Positions 17,717 to 27,326 are shown, counted from the stretch's first letter. The stretch: 64,000 bases of DNA from JAJEAD01 sp964420925 (GCA_964420925.1 CAYQVB010000034.1:1-64000); one strand, 5' to 3'. The notes: generated from the letters alone by a model not told the origin. A program made the numbers and translations.

Positions 17717-18595
17717 TCAGCCGAGCCAGTAGTCGAGCGCAACGCCGGCGAAGACGCTCGCGCCGAACCAGTTGTTGTTCAGAAAGGCGCGGAAGCAATC
17801 CGCGGGCGCGCGGGCGCGGATGAGGTGCTGCTGGTAGAGCGAGAAGCAGGCGGCGATGCCGATCCCGGCGTGATAGTAAAGCCCCAGCCCGGCCCGCCAG
17901 CCCACCAGGAGCAGTGAAACGAGCACCAGCACCTGGAAGACTCCGATGAAGAGTCGGTCGAGCTCTCCGAACAGGATTGCGGTGGATTTCGAACCCGCCC
18001 GGATGTCGTCTTCTCGATCCACCATCGCGTACATGGTGTCGTACACCACCGCCCACACCACCGCGCCGCTCATGAGCAGCCACGCGATCGGGGGCACGGT
18101 ATCCTGCTGGGCGGCGAAGGCCATCGGTACCGCCCATCCGAAGGCGAGCCCCAGGTGCACCTGAGGCAGGTGGGTGAAGCGCTTGAGGAAGGGGTAGCTG
18201 ACGGCGAGCGCAGCTCCCGCCAGTGACAGCAGGATGGTCAGGGGGTTCAGAAGCAGCACCAGCGCGAGGGCGGCGAGCATCAGAACGAGGAACAGGCCCA
18301 GCGCCTCGCGCGGGGAGACCCGCGCCGCCGCGAGCGGCCGGTCCCTGGTGCGTCGCACGCGGGAGTCGAGGTCCCGGTCCACGTAGTCGTTGATCACGCA
18401 GCCGGCGGAACGCATCACGAGCACTCCGAGCACGAAGATGGCGAGGATGTCGAGGGCGGGAGGGCCGTCGGCGGCAATCCACAGCGCCCAGAGGGTCGGC
18501 CACAGCAGCAGCAGGGCGCCGATGGGGCGGTCCAGGCGCATCAGCAACGCGTACTCGCGCAACGGCAAGGAACGCGAAAGAGAGCGGGCGTCCAT
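17717..18595 (-). CDS. ubiA: 4-hydroxybenzoate polyprenyltransferase
   Basis: This 292-residue integral membrane enzyme attaches the polyprenyl tail to 4-hydroxybenzoate, the second step of ubiquinone synthesis. Eight or nine hydrophobic helices are visible. The two aspartate-rich Mg-diphosphate motifs are NDYVDRDLDSRVRRT (NDxxDxxxD) and DTMYAMVDREDD. RLDRPIGALLLLWPTLWAL is the typical N-terminus (shown in part: RPIGALLLLWPT). ATG 18595 gives the usual spacing to that motif; ATG 18625 would add ten residues. A coq7-type hydroxylase of the same pathway lies at 45951. Confidence 0.94.
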   Translation of the reverse strand: MDARSLSRSLPLREYALLMRLDRPIGALLLLWPTLWALWIAADGPPALDILAIFVLGVLVMRSAGCVINDYVDRDLDSRVRRTRDRPLAAARVSPREALGLFLVLMLAALALVLLLNPLTILLSLAGAALAVSYPFLKRFTHLPQVHLGLAFGWAVPMAFAAQQDTVPPIAWLLMSGAVVWAVVYDTMYAMVDREDDIRAGSKSTAILFGELDRLFIGVFQVLVLVSLLLVGWRAGLGLYYHAGIGIAACFSLYQQHLIRARAPADCFRAFLNNNWFGASVFAGVALDYWLG

Positions 18596-18662
18596 CACCG
18601 TGCGGCGGGACGAGCGAAGCGCCATGCCATGGGTTCGGCGGGAGGCTGATGGGGAAGGCGGG

Positions 18663-19040
18663 CTACAGGACCATGACTCCTTCTATCTCGATCGACGCTC
18701 CCTTGGGCAGGGAGGCGATTCCGAGCGCGGCGCGCGCCGGGTAAGGCGGCTCGAAGTACTGGCTCATCACCTCGTTGACCGTCGCGAAATTGTCGAGGTC
18801 CGTCAGGTACACGGTGAGCTTGACCACCTGGGCCAGACTGCCCCCGGCCGCTTCCGCCACCGCCGACAGGTTCTCGAAGACCTGATGAACCTGAGGGCGG
18901 ATTCCTTCGGCGAGCTCCATCGTGGCGGGGATCAGGGGGATCTGGCCGGACAGGTACACGGTGTCGCCGGCGCGTACCGCCTGCGAGTAGGTGCCGATGG
19001 CGGCCGGTGCGTTCGATGTGCTGATGGTTTGTCTGGTCAT
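18663..19040 (-). CDS. ridA: RidA-family enamine/imine deaminase
   Basis: This 125-residue protein hydrolyses reactive 2-aminoacrylate and related enamines formed by PLP enzymes. Family marks are the N-terminal IGTYSQAVRAGDTVYLSGQIP, given here as YSQAVRAGDTVYLSGQIP, and the catalytic arginine in YPARAALGIASLPKGA. It lies 10 bp after spoT on the same strand, the conserved spoT-ridA arrangement of gammaproteobacteria. Confidence 0.95.
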   Translation of the reverse strand: MTRQTISTSNAPAAIGTYSQAVRAGDTVYLSGQIPLIPATMELAEGIRPQVHQVFENLSAVAEAAGGSLAQVVKLTVYLTDLDNFATVNEVMSQYFEPPYPARAALGIASLPKGASIEIEGVMVL

Positions 19041-19050
19041 GTGCGATCCC

Positions 19051-21222
19051 TCATGCGACGCCGCTCACGGGATTGAAGCGACGGGAAGAAACGCGCCGCC
19101 GCCGTACTTCGCCGCCGCCGCGGGCAATGCGCGACGTCTCTCCGAGGCTGCGGATGTGCCGGATGATCTGGGCGAGATGCAGTCGATCTCTCACGTTGAT
19201 GACGAAATTGAGCGTCGCGGTGAGAGCGTCCTGGTGCTCCATGGATACGTTCTCGATGTTGGAGTCGCGCTCGGCAATGGCGGCGGCAACGGTCGCGAGC
19301 ATGCCCTTGCGGTTGGCGACGTCGACTCTGATCTCGACCGGAAACTCGCCGTCGATGCCGCCCTCCCACGCCACCTCGACCCAGTTCTCGGGCCGGCCCG
19401 CGTGCTCGCGTACGTTACGGCAGTCGCTGACGTGAACGACCAGCCCGCGACCGGCGCTCACGTAGCCGACGATGGTATCTCCCGGAATGGGATAGCAGCA
19501 CTTCCCGAAACTCAACACCATCCCTTCCGACCCCCGGACGTAAAGTGGATGATCGCTTCGCGCGCGACCTGTTTCCGATTCGTTGCGCTCAGGGGTCAGG
19601 CGCCGCGCGACCAGCGGAGCGAGGCGCTTGCCCAGTCCGATCTCTTCCAGCAACCCATCGAGGGAGGCGAGGTTCAGCTCGTCGAGGAGCTTGGCGAGCC
19701 GCTGGGGGCAGACTTCGTCGACCCCGAGCGATTCGGAGGCCAGGGAGCGCTCGAGCAGGCGGCGCCCGAGCCTCAGCGCTTCCTCTGTCCTGAGTCGCTT
19801 GAGGTAGCCGCGAATGCCGGCCCGGGCCTTGCCGGTGACCACGAAGTCGAGCCAGTTGGCGCTCGGCCGGCTGTCGGGGTCGGTTTCCACTTTCACCGTC
19901 TGACCGTTGGCGAGCATCGAGTGCAGTGGCACGTCGTGTCCGTCAACGCTGGCGGCGATGCAGGTGTTGCCGACCTCGGTGTGCACTGCGTAGGCGAGAT
20001 CCACCGGACTCGCGCCGCGCGGCAGCGCCATGATGTCGCCGGCCGGGGTGTAGACGTAGATCTCCTTGGGGAAGAGATCGACCTTGACGTTCTCGAGGAA
20101 TTCGATGGAGTCCCCAGCCTGGGTCTGGATCTCGAGGAGCCCCTTGATCCATTCCCGGGTATGCTTCTCGGCGGTGCTCGTCCCTGCGTTTCCGGACTCG
20201 TGTATCCAGTGGGCGGCGACGCCGGCCTCCGCCACCGCATCCATCATGCGCGTGCGGATCTGGAATTCGATGGGGGCGCCGAAAGGGCCGAAGAGCACTG
20301 TGTGGAGCGACTGATAGCCGTTTGGCTTGGGAAGGGCGATGTAGTCCTTGAACCTGCCGGGCACCGGTTTGTACAGGCTATGGAGCACGCCGAGGACGCG
20401 ATAGCAGGTATCCGCGTTGTCTACCGTGATGCGGAAGGCGTGCACATCGAGCACTTCCGACAAGGACAGCCCCTTGTCACGCATCTTCCGGTAGAGGCTG
20501 TAGGGATGCCTCTCGCGGGTATTGACCTTGCCGGTGAGCCCTTCCTGGCGCAGCCGCCGTCTCACCCCGTCCTCCACCCTCTTGACCGCCTGCTTGCGAT
20601 TCTTCCGGGCGCTCTTCAGCCGTGCCGTGAACACCTTGTAGCGGCGCGGGTACAGTGCCTCGAAACCGAGCTCCTCAAGCTCGGTGCGGACCCGGTTGAG
20701 GCCGATGCGATTGGCGATCGGCGCATAGATATCGAGGGTTTCGCGAGCGATGAGGCGCCGTTTGCGCGCTTCGAGCGCGGAGAGCGTGCGCATGTTATGC
20801 AAGCGATCGGCGAGCTTGATCAGGATGACCCGGATGTCGCGGGACATCGCGAGCATCATCTTGCGGAAGTTCTCGGCCTGCGCCTCCGCCTTGCTCTCGA
20901 AACGAAGATGGGTGAGCTTGCTGACACCGTCCACGAGCTCCGCAACTTCTTCGCCGAACTCCTTGACGATTTGACCCTTGGCGATCCTGGTGTCCTCGAT
21001 GACGTCGTGAAGGATTGCGGCAATGACGGTGGGCGTGTCGAGACGCATCTCGGTGAGAATGCGCGCCACCTCGAGCGGGTGCTGGATGTAGGGTTCGCCG
21101 GAGGCGCGCTGTTGGCCTTCGTGCGCACGCGAACCGAAGAGATAGGCGCGATAGATCTCCGTGATTTGTTCCGGCGCAAGATACGCCTCAGCAAGACCGC
21201 AGAGGTCGCTGATCCGGAACAT
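19051..21222 (-). CDS. spoT: Bifunctional (p)ppGpp synthetase/hydrolase SpoT
   Basis: This 723-residue protein makes and degrades the stringent alarmone. Domains in order: HD hydrolase (about 25-150, with GEPYIQHPLEVA and AAILHDVIEDT; the metal-binding HD is intact), synthetase (about 210-330, with GYQSLHTVLFGP), TGS (about 365-425, YVYTPAGDIMALPRG), a helical and conserved-cysteine region (GKCCYPIPGD), and a C-terminal ACT domain. Because the HD site is intact, hydrolase activity is expected. It lies between rpoZ and ridA on the same strand, six bases after the omega subunit gene. Confidence 0.96.
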   Translation of the reverse strand: MFRISDLCGLAEAYLAPEQITEIYRAYLFGSRAHEGQQRASGEPYIQHPLEVARILTEMRLDTPTVIAAILHDVIEDTRIAKGQIVKEFGEEVAELVDGVSKLTHLRFESKAEAQAENFRKMMLAMSRDIRVILIKLADRLHNMRTLSALEARKRRLIARETLDIYAPIANRIGLNRVRTELEELGFEALYPRRYKVFTARLKSARKNRKQAVKRVEDGVRRRLRQEGLTGKVNTRERHPYSLYRKMRDKGLSLSEVLDVHAFRITVDNADTCYRVLGVLHSLYKPVPGRFKDYIALPKPNGYQSLHTVLFGPFGAPIEFQIRTRMMDAVAEAGVAAHWIHESGNAGTSTAEKHTREWIKGLLEIQTQAGDSIEFLENVKVDLFPKEIYVYTPAGDIMALPRGASPVDLAYAVHTEVGNTCIAASVDGHDVPLHSMLANGQTVKVETDPDSRPSANWLDFVVTGKARAGIRGYLKRLRTEEALRLGRRLLERSLASESLGVDEVCPQRLAKLLDELNLASLDGLLEEIGLGKRLAPLVARRLTPERNESETGRARSDHPLYVRGSEGMVLSFGKCCYPIPGDTIVGYVSAGRGLVVHVSDCRNVREHAGRPENWVEVAWEGGIDGEFPVEIRVDVANRKGMLATVAAAIAERDSNIENVSMEHQDALTATLNFVINVRDRLHLAQIIRHIRSLGETSRIARGGGEVRRRRVSSRRFNPVSGVA

Positions 21223-21227
21223 GGGGG

Positions 21228-21485
21228 TCAGCGATCGGGCATCAGGCCTGATTCGTCCGCGTCTTCCTCGTCGAGCACTTCCTCGGGTTCCTCGTCCAGG
21301 ATGCTCGCGTCGATCTTGCCGTCCGCCACCTCGCGCAGCGCGAGCACCGTCGGCTTGTCGTTCTCTTCATCGACCAGAATGGCGGAACCAGCCGCAATCT
21401 GGCGTGCCCGCTTGGTTGCAATCAGCACGAGCTGAAAGCGGTTGTCTACGTTGTCCAGACAGTCTTCGACCGTTATCCGTGCCAC
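21228..21485 (-). CDS. rpoZ: RNA polymerase omega subunit
   Basis: An 85-residue omega subunit that helps assemble RNA polymerase. The sequence from the GTG at 21485, ARITVEDCLDNVDNRFQLVL, is the standard omega N-terminus, and ATKRARQI lies in the beta-prime-binding helix. The longer ATG-started frame is upstream sequence without family match. The acidic tail (EEPEEVLDEEDADE) is usual. It sits between gmk and spoT as in other gammaproteobacteria; omega is also linked to ppGpp binding. Confidence 0.95.
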   Translation of the reverse strand: MARITVEDCLDNVDNRFQLVLIATKRARQIAAGSAILVDEENDKPTVLALREVADGKIDASILDEEPEEVLDEEDADESGLMPDR

Positions 21486-21592
21486 TGCCGGCGCCTCGGA
21501 GTTCAGTGGATGAAACGGCGATCTTACCCGTGCCGCATAGGCCGATCCAGGCACTTTCCTTCCCGGGGCCACGTCTCGCGACGCGATGCGTT

Positions 21593-22237
21593 TCAGTTCC
21601 GAGCCTCGTCCAGCAGGTCGGCGAGCAGAGCGCCCCGGATGAGCGTCTGGCGCGGGCTGGCGAGACGATGAGCGCGCACGATGCTCGCCAGGTCCTCGGC
21701 CGCCCGTTCGATCGAGTCGTTGACCATGACGTAGTCGAACTCCTCGTAGTGCGCGAGGTCCGAGACCGCGGTACGCATTCGCTCGGCGATGATGTGTTCG
21801 CTGTCCTGGCCGCGCGCCTCGAGGCGCCTGCGAAGGCTCGCCCGTGAGGGCGGCAGTATGAAAATGCCGACCGCATCGGGAATGCGATCGCGAATCTGTC
21901 GGGCACCCTGCCAGTCGATCTCGAGCACGACGTCGCGGCCTGCGTCCAGCTCGCGGTACACACTGTCTCGCGACGTGCCGTAGTGGTGACCGAACACGCT
22001 GGCGTGTTCGAGAAACACGCCTCTGCTAATCATGGCCTGAAAGACCACGGCGTCGGTGAAGTGGTAGTCGACGCCGTCACGCTCTCCCCGGCGCCGGGGG
22101 CGGGTGGTGTGCGAGATGGAGAGCACGACGTTCTCATCGCGTTCCGTCAGCGCCTTGACGAGGGTGGTCTTGCCGGTCCCGGAGGGCGCGCTGACGACGA
22201 AGAGGGCGCCTCGGCATCGCGCTGATTCACTCGACAT
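21593..22237 (-). CDS. gmk: Guanylate kinase
   Basis: This 214-residue enzyme phosphorylates GMP to GDP. The P-loop SAPSGTGKTTLVKAL, the GMP-binding region SHTTRPRRRGERDGVDYHF and the Walker B-like DVVLEIDWQGA are all intact. ATG 22237 was chosen by family length. It overlaps the end of yicC by 11 bases, so the two are translated together in the order yicC-gmk-rpoZ-spoT-ridA. Confidence 0.95.
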   Translation of the reverse strand: MSSESARCRGALFVVSAPSGTGKTTLVKALTERDENVVLSISHTTRPRRRGERDGVDYHFTDAVVFQAMISRGVFLEHASVFGHHYGTSRDSVYRELDAGRDVVLEIDWQGARQIRDRIPDAVGIFILPPSRASLRRRLEARGQDSEHIIAERMRTAVSDLAHYEEFDYVMVNDSIERAAEDLASIVRAHRLASPRQTLIRGALLADLLDEARN

Positions 22238-23093
22238 TCTGAATCTGCTCTCGCATCTGTTCGATGAGTACCTTGAGATCGACGCCCGCCAGCACGCCCC
22301 CCGTGTCGATGGACTTCGCCCCGAGGGTGTTCGCCTCCCGGTTGAGCTCCTGCATGAGAAAGTCGAGACGCCGGCCGGCGGGAAGGTCGTTCCCGAGCAC
22401 CCGGCGCACCTCGTCCAAGTGGGCTTCCAGCCGGTCGAGCTCTTCGGCGACGTCGGCCTTCTGGGCGATGATGGCGATCTCCTGCTCGAGTCGGTCGCGG
22501 TCCACCTCCACCTCGAGTTCCGCGAGCCGATCCGCGAGGCGGGAGCGGGCAGCGCCGGTCGCATCGGGTGCGCGCGAGCGGGCATCGTCCACGAGATTCC
22601 GGATGGCATCCATTCGCTGCTTCAGCATGGCGAGGATCTTTTCGCCCTCGCGACGGCGCGCGCCATCGAGATCCACGAGCGCAACGTCGAGGCACTGGAG
22701 AACGTCGGCCGCGACCTTCTCGAGATCGACGCTTCTCGGGCGGATCACTCCAGGCCATCGCAGAATGTCGATCGCGTTCACGGGTCCCGGGCGCTCCATG
22801 AGCCCTTCCACTTCACGGGCCGCCTCGACCACGTGTCGCGCGAGTTCCGGATCCAGCTCGAAGCCCGCTTCTGCCTCGCTTCGATAGGACACCCGGAGAT
22901 GGCAGTCGACCTTGCCCCGGTGAAGCTGCGCCCGTACCCGGCCCCGAACTTCCGGTTCCAGGCGCCGCAGGTCCTCGGGCAGTTTCGGAGCGACGTCGAG
23001 GTAGCGGTTGTTGACGGAGCGCAACTCCCAGGTCGCCACGCCCCATTCAGTGTCCTGCTCGGCGCGGCCGAACGCGGTCATGCTGCGAATCAT
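22227..23093 (-). CDS. yicC: YicC-family endoribonuclease
   Basis: A 288-residue member of the YicC/YloC family, now known as metal-dependent endoribonucleases. It starts MIRSMTAFGRAE and carries ELRSVNNRYLDV and, at the C-terminus, the strongly conserved LMQELNREANTLGAKS. The length is typical. Gene order with gmk is conserved in bacteria. It is divergent from rph with a 91-bp promoter spacer. Confidence 0.93.
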   Translation of the reverse strand: MIRSMTAFGRAEQDTEWGVATWELRSVNNRYLDVAPKLPEDLRRLEPEVRGRVRAQLHRGKVDCHLRVSYRSEAEAGFELDPELARHVVEAAREVEGLMERPGPVNAIDILRWPGVIRPRSVDLEKVAADVLQCLDVALVDLDGARRREGEKILAMLKQRMDAIRNLVDDARSRAPDATGAARSRLADRLAELEVEVDRDRLEQEIAIIAQKADVAEELDRLEAHLDEVRRVLGNDLPAGRRLDFLMQELNREANTLGAKSIDTGGVLAGVDLKVLIEQMREQIQNVE

Positions 23094-23141
23094 GTCACGT
23101 GTCTTTGGGCCGAGCCGCGCGCAATGGTAAGGGATTCCCCC

Positions 23142-23147
23142 GTATAA
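23142..23147 (+). promoter_or_regulatory. Putative -10 box of the rph-rdgB promoter
   Basis: A perfect TATAAT lies 38 bp before the rph start in the short spacer between yicC and rph. No good -35 hexamer is seen at the expected distance, so the assignment is tentative. Confidence 0.35.
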
Positions 23148-23184
23148 TTGCGCGCCCTCGAGTCAGCGTTGACGCCCGATCGGC

Positions 23185-23916
23185 ATGCGACCCAGCGGAA
23201 GAGCGCAGGACGAATTGCGCCCCGTGCGCCTCACCCGCGGGTACATCCGGCACGCGGAAGGCTCGGCCCTGGTGGAGTTCGGTGAGACGCGCGTGCTGTG
23301 CACCGCGAGCATCGAGGAGCGGGTTCCCTACTTTCGTCGCGGAAGCGGAGGAGGGTGGTTGACGGCGGAGTACGGCATGCTGCCCCGTTCAACGGCGGAG
23401 CGGTCGCCGCGCGAGGCGGCGCGAGGGCGCCAGGGGGGTCGCACTCTCGAGATCCAGCGATTGATTGGGCGTTCGCTGCGCGCGGTGGTGGACCTCGAGG
23501 CGCTGGGCGAGCGCACCGTCACCCTGGACTGCGACGTGATTCAGGCCGATGGCGGCACGCGCACCGCCGCCATCACCGGCGGATACGTGGCCCTGGCGCA
23601 ATCCATGGAACGGATGGTGGGCGAGAGGCGCATCAAGCGCTCACCCCTCGTTGGCCAGGTGGCGGCGGTGTCGGTGGGGATCTACCGTGGGCTCCCGGTG
23701 CTCGACCTCGACTATGCCGAAGATCACGAGGCGGAGGCCGACGTGAACGTGGTCATGAACGAGGTCGGGTCCTTCGTGGAAGTCCAGGGCACCGCGGAGG
23801 GCCATGCCTTCCGGCGCGACGAATTGAACGCGATGCTCGACCTTGCGGGGCAGGGAGTCTCCCGTCTGCTCGAGTACCAGCGCGAAGCGCTCGCAGATGC
23901 TTCCTCGCGGTGTTGA
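23185..23916 (+). CDS. rph: Ribonuclease PH
   Basis: This 243-residue phosphorolytic 3' exoribonuclease trims tRNA precursors. Family segments seen are RGYIRHAEGSALVEFG, WLTAEYGMLPRST, GRSLRAVVDL, CDVIQADGGTRTAAITGG and LDLDYAEDHEAEADVNVV. Length and motifs are complete. rdgB follows after three bases. Confidence 0.96.
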   Translation: MRPSGRAQDELRPVRLTRGYIRHAEGSALVEFGETRVLCTASIEERVPYFRRGSGGGWLTAEYGMLPRSTAERSPREAARGRQGGRTLEIQRLIGRSLRAVVDLEALGERTVTLDCDVIQADGGTRTAAITGGYVALAQSMERMVGERRIKRSPLVGQVAAVSVGIYRGLPVLDLDYAEDHEAEADVNVVMNEVGSFVEVQGTAEGHAFRRDELNAMLDLAGQGVSRLLEYQREALADASSRC

Positions 23917-23919
23917 AAC

Positions 23920-24549
23920 GTGTCGGTCGCACGCAGTCAGAGCCCCCCTCGACGCGTGGTACTCGCCACTTCCAATCCCGGCAAGCTGCGTGAGTTCATC
24001 CGCCTGCTCGCGCCGCTGGGCTGCGAGGTGCTCGCCCAATCCGAGTTCGACGTCGAGCCGGTGGAGGAGAGCGGCGAGACCTTCATCGAGAACGCCATGC
24101 TGAAGGCCCGCGCGGCGTGTGCGGCATCCGGCCTTCCCGCCATCGCCGACGATTCTGGCGTGACGGTGGACGCGCTCGGCGGGGCGCCGGGGGTGCGCTC
24201 GGCGCGCTTCGCCGGCGACGGGGCGAGCGACGGAGAGAACCTCCGGGCGCTCCTCGCGCTGATGGAGGGCATCGAGGAGGGGCAACGCGGCGCGAGCTTC
24301 GTCTGCGTCGTCGTCTACATGCGCGACCCCCGCGATCCCATGCCGATCATCGGTCAAGGCCTGTGGCGGGGGCGCATTCTCGACTCACCCCGTGGCAGCG
24401 GGGGTTTTGGCTACGACCCGGTCTTCTACGTCCCGGAGCACGGCGCGAGCGTGGCCGAGCTTCCGCCCGAGACCAAGAACGCATCGAGCCACCGCGCCCG
24501 CGCCCTCGCGGCGCTCCTTGCGCACCTGCCGCGAGGCGTTACCCGGTAG
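23920..24549 (+). CDS. rdgB: XTP/dITP diphosphatase (Ham1/RdgB)
   Basis: A 209-residue house-cleaning pyrophosphatase that removes non-canonical purine triphosphates such as dITP and XTP. Motifs: VVLATSNPGKLREF at the N-terminus, PAIADDSGVTVDALGG (catalytic acidic pair), GSGGFGYDPVFY and SHRARAL at the C-terminus. The start is GTG at 23920, three bases after rph. The usual downstream neighbour hemW is absent here; the catabolic cluster begins instead on the opposite strand. Confidence 0.94.
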   Translation: MSVARSQSPPRRVVLATSNPGKLREFIRLLAPLGCEVLAQSEFDVEPVEESGETFIENAMLKARAACAASGLPAIADDSGVTVDALGGAPGVRSARFAGDGASDGENLRALLALMEGIEEGQRGASFVCVVVYMRDPRDPMPIIGQGLWRGRILDSPRGSGGFGYDPVFYVPEHGASVAELPPETKNASSHRARALAALLAHLPRGVTR

Positions 24550-24673
24550 CGGGAAATGCCGGGACATCCGGCCGGAGGATCAGGTTTCCAACCTGGGCCG
24601 ACGGAACTGGAGCCTGCTCCACTCCGTGGCTTGCAGATTCCAACAGGAGAGCGATTCGGTCTCGGCCACCTCT

Positions 24674-25987
24674 TCAATTGCCTTGCCGGCACGGAACGAC
24701 TCCGTCCCCGACGAGCGCTGCGATGCGCTCGAGAGCCATCCCGAGGTCTGCTTCGTCGATGACGAGCGGGGGCACCAGGATCAGGGCGTTGCCGTGCCGG
24801 CCTCCGCCGTACACGAGCAGACGCTCGTCGAGACACCGGCGCTGCAGCCGACCGACCCGATCCGCATCCGGAGCACCGTCTTCGTCCACGAGCTCGATCG
24901 CCGCCTGGGCGCCGACCACGCGAATCTCGCGGACCGTCCGGAGCTCCCCCAAGGGCGCCAGCCGGCGGCGCAGGAGCGCTTCGATCGTGTTCGTCACGCG
25001 ATTCAGCAGCCCCTCGTTCCGAATCGTGTCGATGGTCGCGACCGCCATGGCACAGGAGAGCGGATTCCCCTGGAAGGTGCTCGTGTGCATTCCGGGAGGC
25101 CAGGCCTTGAGGACTTCGGATGGTCCCGCGACCGCGGAGAGCGGGAGTCCGCCGGAGAGCGCCTTTCCCATGACCACGAGATCCGGTTCGATGCCCGAAC
25201 GCTGGAAGGCGAACCACTTGCCGCAGCGGCCGAAGCCGGACCAGATCTCGTCGGAGATCAGAAGCACGCCATGCGCCCGGCACCGGAGCTGCAGGCCGGC
25301 CAGGAAAGCGTGAGGTGGAGCGATCACCCCGCCGACGCCCTGGACCGCCTCGACGATCAGCGCGGCGGGCAGATCATCGGCCTCGGCCAGCTCCTGGAGG
25401 CGCGCGTCCAGAGCCGCCAGGCAGGCTTCAGTGTCGCGCACCGGTTCCATCGGATTCGCGGTGCAGGGATAGGGCAGGAAATCGACAATCCGGTCGAGGG
25501 TGCTGAAGGGGGCTCGGATCCCCGGGCTGTACGTGACCGACAACGCGCCGAGGGTACGGCCGTGATAGCCTCCCGCGAAGGAGAGGAGCCTTCGCCGTCC
25601 GGTCGCGTACTGCGCGGCCTTGATCGCGGCTTCGACGGCCTCCGCCCCCGAGTTGGCCAGTTGGATGCAGCCGAGGCGTGCGGGCAGGACGGAGGCGAGC
25701 CGCTCGTACAGCTCGGCCCGAAACGGCGACGGCAAGCGCGTACCGGTATGAACGATTCCGGTATCGAGCGCTCGGATGACGGCGGCGCGATGGGCCGGGT
25801 GACCATGCCCCAGGTTGGTGGTCGCCGAACCGCAGACGAGGTCGAGATAGCGCTCGCCGGTCGCGGTGCCGAGCCACGCTCCCTCCCCGGACGTGAACAC
25901 CGGCGGCCGGTCCGTGGTGCGAAACGTGTTCGCGGCGGCGCTTTCCCGTTGGCGGGTGATCGCGAGGATCTCGTCGCGGGAGCGCAT
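24674..25987 (-). CDS. Class III aminotransferase (omega-amino acid type)
   Basis: A 437-residue PLP transaminase of the GABA/acetylornithine/beta-alanine aminotransferase class, transferring a terminal amino group from an amine or omega-amino acid. Visible features are the substrate-loop AFAGGYHGRTLGAL-type segment (SFAGGYHGRTLGALSV), the PLP aspartate region LLISDEIWSGFGR and the PLP lysine in LVVMGKALSGG. ATG 25987 has GAGGAG upstream; a GTG 15 bases earlier would overlap the ABC ATPase gene. It is the last gene of the ATPase operon and has a paralogue at 38521. Substrate unknown, probably a product of the imported compound. Confidence 0.88.
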   Translation of the reverse strand: MRSRDEILAITRQRESAAANTFRTTDRPPVFTSGEGAWLGTATGERYLDLVCGSATTNLGHGHPAHRAAVIRALDTGIVHTGTRLPSPFRAELYERLASVLPARLGCIQLANSGAEAVEAAIKAAQYATGRRRLLSFAGGYHGRTLGALSVTYSPGIRAPFSTLDRIVDFLPYPCTANPMEPVRDTEACLAALDARLQELAEADDLPAALIVEAVQGVGGVIAPPHAFLAGLQLRCRAHGVLLISDEIWSGFGRCGKWFAFQRSGIEPDLVVMGKALSGGLPLSAVAGPSEVLKAWPPGMHTSTFQGNPLSCAMAVATIDTIRNEGLLNRVTNTIEALLRRRLAPLGELRTVREIRVVGAQAAIELVDEDGAPDADRVGRLQRRCLDERLLVYGGGRHGNALILVPPLVIDEADLGMALERIAALVGDGVVPCRQGN

Positions 25988-25998
25988 CGACCGTCTCC

Positions 25999-27090
25999 TC
26001 ACCGGCTACCGCGCAAGCGCGTGAGCGCACTTTCGCTCCAACGCACGGCGATCTCCTCGCCCGGCTCCGGCAGCCGAGGGGGCGCTTCTCGCCGGTTGAT
26101 CTCTACTTCGATCTCCCGTCCATCCGTCGCGTGCATGCCGATGATGTGGGTGGATCCGGTAAAGCGGACATCGGCCACCGTCATGATCGCGCAGTTGAGT
26201 TCCTGCGTCTGAAGGCCGGGAGACATTTCGATGGCCTCGGGGCGCAGCGCCAGAGCGATCGGCGCGCCGACCTCGACCTCCGAAGGGGCGGCCATTCTCA
26301 TCCTCCCGAGTGCACCGGCATCGCACAGCGCGTACCCATCGCCGACCTCGGACACGATCGCGTGCACGACGTTGCAGTGACCGATGAATCGTGCGACGAA
26401 CTCCGTCCCGGGATGATCGTAGATGGTCTGGGGCGAACTCAATTGCTCGATCGCGCCGTCGTTCATGACCGCGATCCGATCGCTCATGGTGAGCGCCTCT
26501 TCCTGATCGTGAGTCACGTAGACGAAGGTCAGGCCGACTTCCTGATGCAGACGTTTCAACTCCCCCTGCATCTGCTTGCGCAGGTTCGCGTCGAGCGCAC
26601 CCAGGGGCTCGTCGAGCAGAAGCACGCCCGGGCTGATGATGAGCGAGCGGGCAAGGGCCACGCGCTGGCGCTGCCCGCCGGAGAGCTGATGCGGCAGTCG
26701 CGCGCCCATGTCGGGCAGCCCGATGCGCGCGAGCCACTCCCGCGCGGCCACGTCCCGCTCCGCGCGCGGAACCCCCCGCATCTTGAGACCGTATGACACG
26801 TTCTCCGCGAGGGTCTTGTGGGGGAAGAGGGCATAGTCCTGGAACATGATGCTGGTGTCCCGCCGGTGGGGCGGCAGCTCGGTCACGTCCGTCCCGCCGA
26901 CGAGTATCGCTCCGCTGGTCACGGCTTCCAGGCCGGCGATCATGCGCAGGAGCGTCGTCTTGCCGCACCCCGAGGGGCCGAGCAGAGTGAGGAACTCGCC
27001 GGGCTCCACGTGCAGACTGAGCGGGCGAACGGCGGTGATGTTGCCGAAACGCTTGCAGACGCTGCGGAGCTCGACGCTCTTGGCGTGCAT
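25999..27090 (-). CDS. ABC transporter ATP-binding protein, PotA-like
   Basis: A 363-residue ATPase of the polyamine/opine/iron-type import family. It has the Walker A GPSGCGKTTLL, Q-loop IMFQDYALFPHKTL, signature LSGGQRQRVALARSL, Walker B VLLLDEPLGALD and switch VTHDQEEAL, plus a C-terminal TOBE-like regulatory domain (about 280-363). ATG 27090 has AAGGAG nine bases upstream. It should energise the two permeases at 30469-32135 with the binding protein at 33621, although it is in a separate operon divergent from the regulator gene. Confidence 0.93.
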   Translation of the reverse strand: MHAKSVELRSVCKRFGNITAVRPLSLHVEPGEFLTLLGPSGCGKTTLLRMIAGLEAVTSGAILVGGTDVTELPPHRRDTSIMFQDYALFPHKTLAENVSYGLKMRGVPRAERDVAAREWLARIGLPDMGARLPHQLSGGQRQRVALARSLIISPGVLLLDEPLGALDANLRKQMQGELKRLHQEVGLTFVYVTHDQEEALTMSDRIAVMNDGAIEQLSSPQTIYDHPGTEFVARFIGHCNVVHAIVSEVGDGYALCDAGALGRMRMAAPSEVEVGAPIALALRPEAIEMSPGLQTQELNCAIMTVADVRFTGSTHIIGMHATDGREIEVEINRREAPPRLPEPGEEIAVRWSESALTRLRGSR

Positions 27091-27326
27091 GGCGCGATCT
27101 CCTTCGAGCATGTCAGGCGGCTGGTTCCGCTCGATTCGCTTTGCTCGCATCGCCTTCATGATCCAAAACCCGCGCGGTACACTGCTGCCGGTAGACGCTT
27201 GCGGCAGTGGAGGCCGCGAGCCGAGGATGTGGACGACCCGCGCTTTTCTCGCCTCCAGCCGCCTGACGCGAGCCTGCGTGTTTCACCCGGCGTTCCCGGA
27301 ATTCATGGACAAAGCGAATTCAGGCC

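Noticed and set aside
18991..21435. Plus-strand frame of 814 codons opposite spoT
   Set aside because: It is the antisense shadow of a clear SpoT gene in high-GC DNA; its translation has no family motifs.
24392..26212. Plus-strand frame of 606 codons opposite the class III aminotransferase
   Set aside because: Antisense to a gene with intact PLP motifs; the product is low-complexity and unrecognisable.
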